In this document: positions 1 through 8,743 of the stretch, piece after piece
Layout: the number at the start of each line of letters is the position of its first letter
Position numbering within the stretch: the stretch's first letter is position 1
The notes under the pieces: generated by a model
Told to the model about the DNA's origin: nothing
The model's input: only the letters and a program-made list of their open reading frames with translations
Database searches by the model: none
Made by a program: the position numbers and the translations under genes
NCBI GenBank assembly: GCA_019677205.1
Contig: JAAMXY010001477.1
Location: forward strand, 1 to 42,011
Origin: Pinguiococcus pyrenoidosus
Taxonomy: Eukaryota > Sar > Pinguiophyceae > Pinguiochrysidales > Pinguiochrysidaceae
Length of the DNA: 42,011 nucleotides
Direction: 5' to 3'

Positions 1-42
1 CATATTGAAATTAATAATTAGGAAAATGAAGCCTTCCAATTG

Positions 43-56
43 AAGCACCGGTGCTT
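43..56. repeat. 14-bp perfect palindrome upstream of SPP
   Basis: The bases AAGCACCGGTGCTT read the same on both strands. The site lies about 185 bp upstream of the SPP start codon. It could be a dimeric transcription-factor site, but that is only inference from symmetry and position. Confidence 0.4.
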
Positions 57-90
57 TGATTCCAATTTCGCTATTTTGAACTCCCCTGAT

Positions 91-120
91 GGGACAGATG
101 GACACGAGTCCGTCTGTCCC
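91..120. repeat. Inverted repeat with 13-bp arms upstream of SPP
   Basis: Positions 91-103 pair with 108-120 around a 4-nt loop, with one mismatch in 13. It lies about 120 bp upstream of the SPP ATG. It may be a regulatory palindrome or a 5' UTR hairpin. The left arm with its flank resembles 18727-18745, upstream of another gene. Confidence 0.5.
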
Positions 121-241
121 ACCGCGCTTCCACGTATCATGCGGGCGCACCACGCCGCCAAGATCGCAAACGGATCAGCTGACAGCGCGGGCGCGCCACA
201 AACGCACGCACGGCGCTCTCTTCGCTCCGAATTCCACCGCG

Positions 242-1872
242 ATGGCCGACTCCGCTCCTGCCGTTCCGGAGAGGAACCCTTTGCTGCTGTTTTGCTACGC
301 GTCGCTGTTCGCGTTTTGGCTCGGCTCGTACTTCGTGCTCATCCCCGTGTGGGTGAACGTGCTGAGCCAGACGTTTTGCATCATCTACGTCGGCAGTTGC
401 CACTCTCTCACGCAGTTGAACAAGAAGCTGGAGCAGTCGCAGGCGGAGGACAAGCGCGATGAGGGGTAAGGGAGCTGTGGCGCTGCGAAATGGCCCGTGC
501 CAAACCTCAACTCGCCTATACTACTGCTAGAGATCAGCCCATGACGGCCAAAGATGCGGCGTGGTTCCCTATCTACGGCTCCTTCATGCTGTTCAGCCTC
601 TACATCGCCTTCAAGTACTTCGACAAGGACGCGGTGAACCTCTTGCTGGCCGTGTACTTCAGCCTCATTGGCGTGTTCACGCTCGCGGGCCTTCTGGACA
701 AGGGCCTCATGGCCTCCTTGATGGGCACAGACGCCAAGTCGCCTCGCTATGGCTTCGAGCTGAAGCTCCCGTACCTCGGTGACCTCGGCGGCAAGTTCAC
801 GGTGTCGGAGTATGTCTCTGCGCTTCCGGCGCTGGCGCTGGCGGCGACGTACTTCAAGACGAAGCATTGGCTGCTGAACAACCTGCTGGGCATCGCCTTC
901 AGCGTCAATGGCATCGAAGCGATCAGCATCGGCGGCTACAAGGTAGGCTTGGAGCGATAACGCTGAGAGCTGCTGACGACTCACGAGCGAGCTTCGCCGC
1001 GAAGGTTGGGGCGATTTTGCTCGGCGGGCTCTTCTTCTACGACATCTTCTGGGTCTTCGGCACGTCTGTTATGGTCAGCGTTGCGAAGGGCGTGGATGGA
1101 CCCATCAAGATTCTCTTCCCTCGCGTGCTCAAAGAGGTGCGTCCTTTGCGGAAAGGGGGAAGCGGAGTTCGTTGCGCAGAGAAGGGCCGATGATGCACCT
1201 TTCATAATCGATCGAAGGGACGATGTCTCCGTGAGAGCAATTTGGCCTTTGAGTGAGGCTCTGATTCGCGTTTGGCGGCTGCTTGTGTTTTTGGATCGGA
1301 ATCCACGGAGTCTCACCCCCTTGCCATGTCTTCCAAGGGGGATACGCCGGCGGAGTTCTCGATGCTCGGCTTGGGCGATATCGTGATCCCGGGAATCTTC
1401 ATCGCGCTCATCCTTCGCTTTGATGCCATGAGAGCGCTTTCCAAGGTATGATGACACGGAGCGCGAGTGCGTGCGACCAAGGGCCCCTAGATTGACTGAC
1501 TGACTTCGTTCGCCCCTTCTCAGATGGGCCAGGAAGTGAAGAAGGTCTCCGCCAGAACGACCTTCCCCGCGCCCACCTTTTTCCCTACGATGATCTCGTA
1601 CAGTCTGGGCCTCGGATGCACCTTGTTCGTGATGTTCTACTTCGACGTAAGTATCTGCTTCCCACCGAAAGAAAAGGTTGTCGCACGTTTCCTAAAAAGT
1701 CGTTTCGCAGGCTGCACAACCTGCTCTCCTGTATCTCGTCCCCGCCTGTCTCTTGTCTAGCATGGGTGTTGCGCTCTTGGGAGGCTACACGAAGGAGCTT
1801 TTGGCATACTCTGAGGAAGAGGAGGAGGACGCCACCAAGCAGGCCAAAGCGCAAGAAGGCAAAAGCGACTAA
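242..1872 (+). CDS. Signal peptide peptidase (SPP), intramembrane aspartyl protease
   Basis: Six exons are inferred: 242-465, 531-942, 1005-1136, 1338-1445, 1524-1646 and 1711-1872. All have GT-AG borders with matching phases and give 386 aa. The family is a multipass ER-membrane aspartyl protease that cuts leftover signal peptides and other type II membrane segments. All three hallmarks are present: YD in FFYDIFWVFG (Asp225), GxGD in LGLGDIVIPG (Asp270), and QPALLYLVP (PAL 337-339). The 45-residue gap between the two aspartates is typical of SPP and shorter than in SPPL3. The tail is acidic (EEEEED) and has no obvious KKxx signal. The ATG at 242 gives a start just before the first membrane span. 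It converges with the coiled-coil gene at 2086. Confidence 0.95.
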
Positions 1873-2085
1873 GGGCCATCAGCGTCAATGGGCTTCGCAG
1901 CTCAGGTTTGGGAAATAGCGCACAGCTAGAGACTGCTGTGCTTGAATAGCGCCGTGTGTAACTGTGTGCAACTGTGTGTTACATGACAGGAATGCGAAGT
2001 GCTTCTTTGGGGGAGCTGCCAGCGCTCCCTCCCCTCCCGCGTGCTTCACATCTACCTTGTCTATCTGGACGCGCAGGCGCCGGCA

Positions 2086-3744
2086 TCAGCATCGTGCCAC
2101 TTCCTTGTCAATTGATCCCTCCCTAGCATTGGCCTCCACTTCAAATCGTTTCTGGATGCGGTGAGCGGCAGACACAGCGTCCCGCGCGGCCGCAAGGCTG
2201 GTGTGGATCTGCAGTTTCTCTGCGTGAAGTTCCGCCTCCAAGCTTTGCACCTGCATGGCCAGCACCAAGCGAGAGCGCACGGACTCCTGCAAGTGCATTT
2301 CCATTTCTGTCTTCTCGCTGTGCAGCGTTTCGATGACGCGCTCAGCCAGAAGGCAGCCCTGCCGTGCGTCGTCTACTGCTCGATTCTTCAGACGGACGGA
2401 CTTCGAAAGCCTCTCCACAACAGCCTGTAGGCGGTGGATGCGCTCCTCGAGCAAATCCAGCTTGTCTTCGGAAGGTCGAAGATAGATACGCATGAAATCG
2501 GTACCCCCTGCCAAGGTGCTCTCCTTGTGCAGCATGCCCTTCGCGTGCTCTATTGCTGAATGGCTCTTGCGCACACGTTGAACGAGACTTCTTAGAGTCC
2601 CGGCAACCGCGTCGCGGAGCAGAGAGATGCCCATCGCTCCATTTGACCGTTCTAATCTACTGCACATGTCTCGAATGGAAAGCTCATTCGACGGTTCCAG
2701 CGAAAAGTGAAGGGGTGCCAGCTCTAGAACCACCATGTTGGCGAATGCCTGCACCTGTTGCGTCGCCTCCTGCTCGTCCGCTTCGAATCGCGCGAGCCGC
2801 TCCTGCAGTGACCGCACCTCGTCCTCATGCTTGGCCTCCATCACACGCTGCGCTTCCTCTAGTGCCCTATACTCTGCGTCCAAGTCAGCCGAGCGCTCCA
2901 GCGCGCTTTCCCTCTCCGCCGCGGCCGTCAAGGCTTGGACGTGGATCGCCTCGGCTTCCCTCTGGCCGTCTTCCCGGAGCTTTCGCTCCTTGGCAAGCAG
3001 CTCCTGGGCCCGCTTCAGCTCCAAGCGAAGCGTCTCCAGCTCCCCACGACTTTCTCTCAAGCTCTCCATCGAAATGAAGGCCTCACTCTGCGCCGCCCTC
3101 TTCTCCACCGCTTCGGCCTCGGCCTGCGCAACCCGAGCGCTCAGCTCGGCCTTCTCCGTCTGAACCTCCAGGAGTCGCTGTTGTAACGCCTCGCTTCGCT
3201 CACGCTCCGACGCCAGCGCCTCAGCAAGCGCCTCGGCCTGAACCGTCTTGCCGCACAGTCTTTCAACGTCCTCGATGCACAGCTCCACATCCAACGCCGC
3301 ATCTGTGTACGTCTGCCCAGTGCCCATCTTCCCTCTCAGCGCCTCTCGCAGCCGCTCCGCCTCCGCCCGCGCCGCGCGAGCCTCGCGGCGCTCCGCCTTG
3401 AGCAAACTACGCAATCGCTGCACTTCGGCATCCTTCTCGGAAATCAGGATCTCCAGTGCCGTCGCGTCCGCCGCAGTCTTCGCGAGAGCGTCCCGCTGCG
3501 CCGCGGAGATCCACGGCACCTCGGTCTGGCTGGAGCTGTCCAAAGCTCTCTTGCTGGACGTCTGAGAGCTCGCGTCGGAGAGCAGCGACGTTGAGGTCTG
3601 AGCGGCGCTGTGCGCCACCGAATTCTGCGGCGTTTGAGAGGAGGTCTCCGCGAGAGTTCGCGGCGTGACGGATGGAACGGGCGCCAGCAGCGCGGCGCTG
3701 CGCTTGGCGCGGTGCCAGTTCTCGAAGGTGTCCTCGAGGGACAT
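2086..3744 (-). CDS. Coiled-coil protein with N-terminal array of four QT motifs
   Basis: This is one uninterrupted frame of 552 aa starting at an ATG (3744-3742). I recognise no catalytic domain. Residues 30-78 are Ser/Thr-rich and probably disordered. They hold SSQT (35-38), AAQT (47-50), SSQT (59-62) and SSQT (71-74), so the QT pairs are exactly 12 residues apart. From about residue 85 to 540 the protein is Glu/Ala/Leu/Arg-rich with heptad-like spacing, indicating long coiled coils. There is no signal peptide or membrane span. LC8 dynein light chains bind short peptides with a central QT, and repeated QT motifs next to coiled coils are known in Nup159. A scaffold or cytoskeletal role is therefore an inference. 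It diverges from the SPPL3 gene across a 515-bp gap. Confidence 0.85.
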   Translation of the reverse strand: MSLEDTFENWHRAKRSAALLAPVPSVTPRTLAETSSQTPQNSVAHSAAQTSTSLLSDASSQTSSKRALDSSSQTEVPWISAAQRDALAKTAADATALEILISEKDAEVQRLRSLLKAERREARAARAEAERLREALRGKMGTGQTYTDAALDVELCIEDVERLCGKTVQAEALAEALASERERSEALQQRLLEVQTEKAELSARVAQAEAEAVEKRAAQSEAFISMESLRESRGELETLRLELKRAQELLAKERKLREDGQREAEAIHVQALTAAAERESALERSADLDAEYRALEEAQRVMEAKHEDEVRSLQERLARFEADEQEATQQVQAFANMVVLELAPLHFSLEPSNELSIRDMCSRLERSNGAMGISLLRDAVAGTLRSLVQRVRKSHSAIEHAKGMLHKESTLAGGTDFMRIYLRPSEDKLDLLEERIHRLQAVVERLSKSVRLKNRAVDDARQGCLLAERVIETLHSEKTEMEMHLQESVRSRLVLAMQVQSLEAELHAEKLQIHTSLAAARDAVSAAHRIQKRFEVEANAREGSIDKEVARC

Positions 3745-4259
3745 GCCGACCGCCTGAAGCGCCCAGCGCCGTCAGGAAGCCATTGTGGCGCGGATCTCAA
3801 GACCGTTTCGGAGTGAAACGGCCGACCTGGGATGCGAAGGCTCCACCGACCGTTCAAACTTGGAAACGGCCGACAATCTTTTTGACCGTTTCCTATTGTC
3901 ACTGATTTATACCATTCTTGATGTTTCTCGATATTCTACACTGATAAAATCATAAAATACAGAAACGCCTTTGTGCAACCACATCAAACTTTGTGCGGCA
4001 CTTTTGCCCTTTGCGCGCCATTCTTCGCCGCCGAAGCGCTGTTTTTCAGGCTTCCTCAGCGTGTTTGCGGCTCCGTCGCTTATCCTGAGCTACTTCTCTT
4101 CCAAGCGCGGCCCGCAGTGGCGCAGCATCGAAGTTGTCGACTTCGCGCGACGCAGTCCGGCGGCGTCCGGGCCGCCGTAGCCACGTCGCCGACGCGTACA
4201 CTCCGACGCTTTTGTGCGTTCTGTGCCTCATCGTGCTCGTCTTGGATCTTCTGGGCGAA
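3745..4259. promoter_or_regulatory. Divergent intergenic region with repeated AACGG/CCGTT cores
   Basis: The gap separates the coiled-coil gene (minus) from the SPPL3 gene (plus). Between 3801 and 3892 the core AACGG or its complement CCGTT occurs five times, in the contexts GACCGTTTC (3801, 3884), GAAACGGCCGAC (3815, 3863) and GACCGTTCA (3848). These lie as imperfect inverted repeats, for example 3801-3809 against 3815-3823. AACGG is the core bound by Myb-repeat factors. Positions 3900-3970 are AT-rich. A further SPPL3 exon could also lie here, because the frame ahead of ATG 4260 stays open back to 4089. Confidence 0.45.
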
Positions 4260-5980
4260 ATGGAGATCCTGGTGACGCTGGCCACCGAGTTCGTGGCGGT
4301 GGGCACCATTTTCCTCGGAAGTCTGCAGAGTTTCCAAGTGGAGTCGTGGTTTAACGACGCTTCCGGTGGGTTGTGGCGCCACCTTCACGTTGAAGAACGT
4401 TTCGATTGCGTTCTGTTTACGGAGCCTTCACTTCAGAGCCGCGAGGAGTGCCGGAGGTCACTGGGAGAGCGGCGTGCATGTTTCCGATTTTGGGCTCCGC
4501 GTCGCTGCTGCTTCTGTTCTTTGCGTTTCAGATGCTCAGCGACTTCCTCGTGCTGTACTTGGCGGTGTCTTCGTACGCAGCCGTGTACGCGTGCGCATCT
4601 GGCTTTCTGGAGCGCAGCAATCTGTCCGCTGGGGTGCAGTCAGGTGAGCGCGCGGCCTGGGGTTTGGCTGACAAGAAGGATTCTGTGCCCTGCTCATGAC
4701 ACACTTGCCAGGGAGCAGCACGATTTTGGCTTTGGGCTTGGTGGTGGCCTGGATCTGCACGAATCACTTCTTGTTCATTGACGGAATCGGGTTCTGTCTC
4801 TGCGTCACGATGATCAGCCTGCTTAGACTGAACTCTCTGCGGGTGGGAGCGATAGCAGGTGCGTTGCTGCAGCGCGATCAAGAGCGGCTCCTTTGCTCTC
4901 CTTGCCGCAACCCAGAGTAAAGCAAGGTGTTAAAGCAAAGGAACGAACGCTTGTAGGACTGGTGCTCTTTATCTACGACACGTTCTGGGTGTTCTTCAGC
5001 CACTTGATCTTCCGCGAGAACGTCATGGTGAAAGTTGCGACGCAGCAAGCGACCAATCCGGTCTACAACATGGCAACAGCGGCCAATCTGCCCGGTAGGT
5101 GTGGGAGCATGGGCGTCATCTAGCGTCTCGTGGCTTAGTACTCTTCTGATTTTTGGGTTGTGACTGCGCTTGTCGTTGTTGTTCTTACTGCAGGCGCGAC
5201 GAGCTTGGCGGAGAACTTGGAACTGCCAATAAAGTTCCTCTTCCCGGTGTACACCGCCGAGGGCGTGAGATTCTCGATGCTCGGTAAGAAGCACCAAGGG
5301 AAAGGAAAGTTTCTTCGCCTGGTGTCGACGAGAAGCTAATCCTGACTGCGATCAACACCAGGTCTTGGGGACGTAGCGATTCCTGGGATATTTGTGTGCT
5401 TCTGCATGCGTGTGGACCATTACCTGAACTCAAAGGTCCACAGCTTGCAAGCGGAGCTGCGAGATCTAGAAAGTGCCACATCGCTGCTCGCGCAGGAGGA
5501 GACGGTGCAGGCAACCTCACAGTGGTACGCTGTGGACCTGTTCAACGACTACGGAGTTGACGAAAAGTAACAGCGCTACTGCGACTCGATAGGAGTTGGC
5601 GACGGTATCCGTACTTCACCGCCGCGTTGTCGGGATATGCTGTAGGGCTGATGTTGGCAATGCTTTGCGTCCGAATCTTTCACGTCGCTCAGGTGAGACG
5701 CAACCCTGTGCAGCTCTTGGGTTCTTGGGTTCTTGGGTTCTTGGGTTCCTGGTTCCTTGATTCCTCGACTCCTTGATTCCTTGATTCCTCGATTCCTTGA
5801 TTCTTTGATTCCTTGGTTCCTTGATTTCTTCGCTTCTGACGTCAGCATCTTGCGCCACAGCCGGCCTTGTTCTACATCGTCCCGTGCTCGCTGTTTCCCG
5901 TCCTGGTTTTGGGCTGTGCGAGAGGGCAGCTCCGCCTGCTGTGGAAAGGACTGAACGCAAACGATATTCACAGACGTTGA
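4260..5980 (+). CDS. SPPL3-type signal peptide peptidase-like protease
   Basis: Eight exons are inferred: 4260-4365, 4437-4643, 4712-4858, 4957-5094, 5194-5283, 5362-5524, 5596-5692 and 5861-5980. Splice phases agree at every junction and give about 355 aa. The catalytic motifs are YD in [11 protein letters not shown] (Asp161), GLGD split across an intron (Asp233), and PALFYIVP (317-319). The roughly 72-residue spacing between aspartates and the block [15 protein letters not shown] fit the SPPL3 branch. SPPL3 is known to cleave Golgi type II membrane proteins such as glycosyltransferases, and that role here is inferred by homology. The start is the weakest point: ATG 4260 begins just before the first span, but an upstream exon is possible. 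The exon 6 donor is also less certain. Intron 7 carries a simple repeat. Confidence 0.85.
5717..5830 (+). repeat. Simple tandem repeat within SPPL3 intron 7
   Basis: The intron begins with four or five copies of TTGGGTTC and changes into TTGATTCC/TCGATTCC units. It makes this intron 168 nt long, against 68 to 99 nt for the others in the gene. The pyrimidine-rich strand runs up to the acceptor before the PAL exon. A replication-slippage origin is likely. Confidence 0.8.
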
Positions 5981-6236
5981 CGTAGCGGGTATAGAGACTG
6001 ACCATAGTCCTAGCGTGCAGGCTCTGGTGAAGAAGTTGAGGACCTCTCGGGCGGCCCTAGAAATAGTGAGCGAGATCCGAAGATACGAACATAGTAACAC
6101 AGATGTTGGTGGCCTTTTACTGTCCAAAGCTTGACTTGCGTTCCGATACCTACTACGATTCCGTTCTCTCCGATTCTAGAATACTCAAGCAAAGCCTTGT
6201 GGATTGCTTCCAAGATACTTAGCTGACCAGCACAAC

Positions 6237-8398
6237 TCATCCGACTAGTTGGGTTCGCACTTGCAGCTCCTGAATGCGTGGACCGGACATGACGACGACA
6301 GTGTCGTCCGACGCAACGAGACCCGCTCTCTGTTTCCGCAACGCCCGAAAACGTCAGCACCAGCGATAAGCTTCAAAACAACATTCCATAGGATCAGTGG
6401 TACCTGGAGGGAGTCCCAAGGAAGAACGGTCTCGGTGACGCCGGGGTGCTCGAGATGATGTCCGATGATTCCGCGGTACATTCCTGTGTAACGAGGCGTC
6501 TCATCGTAAGGCCCGAGCGCAAGCCTCGTGCGCACGATCGTATACATGGAGCTCACCTGAGATCGCTCGGGCGAGTCTCCTGCAGCCCGTGGGCACCACG
6601 CACGGGCACGTGAGATAGAGGCACGAAAGGCTCGTCACCAAGGCTTTCAGCTCTGCCTCGTCTTCGACCGACTCCGAAGGGCACAGCAGCACCATCAGCG
6701 ACGCTTTCGCAGCGCGGCAGAGCTCCGCAGCAGAAAGCGCATGCGCTGGCGAGGGGGGCACCAGGGATCGCTTCTCGACCAGAAAAGTGCGTTCCGCCTC
6801 GGATGCTATCCTTGCCATCGTTCGGGCTGCAATGAAAGGAAAGGCCCCTGGCAACAAAACGAAAGACGACGCCAAAGAAGATACCACACGAAGGAACGGC
6901 GGCGAGGAGACAAAAAGTTAGATGTGAAAGCTTGTGGCATTGCAGATGGTCGTGCACACCTTTTGCGGTCTCTCCGCTGAGCATGGTGCAATGGCTCCCG
7001 TCGAGGACGGCCTGTGCCACGTCAATACACTCCGCCCTTGTTGGTCGGGGGTTCGCAGTCTGCATGCACAGGCAGCAAGAGAGAAGCCGAGCCAGCTGTG
7101 AGTCCGAGAAGGCGAGCAATGATCCAAAGCTACGGGCGCACCATGGACTCTAACATCTGTGTCGCCATAATGGTGGGCTTTCCAGCTCTGGCGGCCATCT
7201 CCAACATCCACTTCGTCGCGAGGAAGAGCTTCTCCGGCGCCAGCTCCATGCCCAGGTCTCCGCGGGCGAGCATGATGCCATCCACCTCGCCAAGAATGTC
7301 CGCGTAGTTCTCGAGGCCTTCCTGATTCTCGATCTTGGCGATGATCTGGATCTTGTCGCCGCCGTTGTTCTTGAGGACCTGGAGCGCGTTTTGGAGGAAT
7401 TACCAACCTCAACCAGAGCAACTCGCCGCGGTCCTTGGCCATACCTCTCGAATGAACTTGACGTCTTCCACGGTCCGCACGAAGCTCGCGGCGATGTAGT
7501 CCACCTCGTTCGGAATGGCAAAGGACACGACGTCGTCGAGATCCTTCTCCGTCAGAACGGGTAGCGAAATCTTGGCTCCCGGCAAGTTCACGTTCTTCCG
7601 CTCCTGGCGGTGGCCGACACAGAAAGCACAAGGTGTTGACGGGACGAATCACTTGTGCTGCGCGACAACGTAAGAAGGCCGGCAGCCGATCGTACCCCGA
7701 TCTCCGCGTTGTTCTCCACCTCGCAAATGACGCCCTCCTCCTGAACCTCCGTAACTCGGAGCGCGAGAGCGCCGTCAGCCACCAGGATCACGGAGCCCAC
7801 GGCCACGCTCCTTGGCAAATCCGCATAGGAACAGGCGATTTTCTCCGCGTTGCCCAGAAAGCTGTAGTCGGTGGTCAGCTCCAGCCTCTGGCCTTGCTTC
7901 AGCGCCACTGTGCCGCCGTTCTCAAGCATCCTAAGCCAAAGCCGTACGGTCAGAGCTTGTGGTTCTTCATCTGCACCGGGAAGTCCTTCGTACCCAGTTC
8001 GGATCTCCGGCCCTTTCGTGTCCAGCATCACCGCCACCTACAAGCGTTGGATGAGTGCGAAGCCCCCTGAAGCGAAATGGGCGGCTCTGCGGCCCTACTT
8101 GTTCCAGTGCGGCGTGGTCTCTGTCCGCCAGCGCCAGCCGCAGATTGTCCAGCGTGCGCCGGTGAGAGTCATGGTCCCCGTGCGAGAAGTTGAGCCGCAG
8201 CGTCGTCATCCCCGCGTCGATCAGCTGGGAAATCATGCCCGGAGACCACGACGACGGGCCCATGGTGCACGTCATCTTGGTGAGGCGCCGCTGCTCCATG
8301 GTCAGCTGACTGGGCGAAGTGGCCGGTGCGGACGCGGAGAGCGTCTCCCGCCACGGTCGCCCATACGGACCGCTCGGCTGCGCGAAAGCCGAAATCAT
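6237..8398 (-). CDS. Pyruvate kinase
   Basis: Nine exons are inferred on the minus strand: 8398-8099, 8037-7994, 7930-7696, 7603-7445, 7378-7142, 7059-6960, 6826-6557, 6483-6404 and 6329-6237. All phases match and the product is 505 aa, a usual length. It makes ATP and pyruvate from phosphoenolpyruvate in glycolysis. Family blocks appear in order: [31 protein letters not shown], the metal-site block KIENQEGL followed by [31 protein letters not shown] and LSGETAK. The C-terminal domain is more divergent but ends in a recognisable DDTVVVMSG strand and appears slightly shortened before it. Nothing N-terminal looks like a clear organelle targeting sequence, so it is probably cytosolic. It diverges from Timeless. 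Confidence 0.93.
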
Positions 8399-8743
8399 CC
8401 GCAAAATTCGGCGCAAGCCCTTGCGAGGCTCCACAGAGTGACGCCTTCGCCTTCGGCCCTCCGACGTGCACGTTTTGGTGGGACAGGGCCAGCAAGAGCG
8501 AATCTGCCTTATTTTTAAATATTTTGAAAATATCAAAAAACTTAGCGAAGTTTGTGATTTGCTTTAGTTATTTATATATATTATCTAACGTCCTTCTGAG
8601 AGCCCAAACTGGCCGCCGACGCATGCTACATGCGGGCGCGGTATCTCGTTTCCCGCGCAAATTGGTTCGAATCGGATTCCGGATTGGGCTCTCCGCCGCT
8701 GCGGAAGAGCTGTTGGTTTGGCCCCCGTCGAGATCCGCACAGG
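8399..8743. promoter_or_regulatory. Divergent promoter region, pyruvate kinase / Timeless
   Basis: This 345-bp gap lies between two start codons on opposite strands. It holds an AT-rich block at about 8508-8588 (runs of A, T and ATAT) that contrasts with the GC-rich surroundings. This suits a nucleosome-poor shared promoter. I see no specific factor site. An in-frame ATG at 8630 could extend the Timeless N-terminus by 38 residues. Confidence 0.4.

Noticed and set aside
5733-6005. Repetitive frames reading [12 protein letters not shown] or [12 protein letters not shown]
   Set aside because: They come from the TTGATTCC repeat inside an SPPL3 intron.
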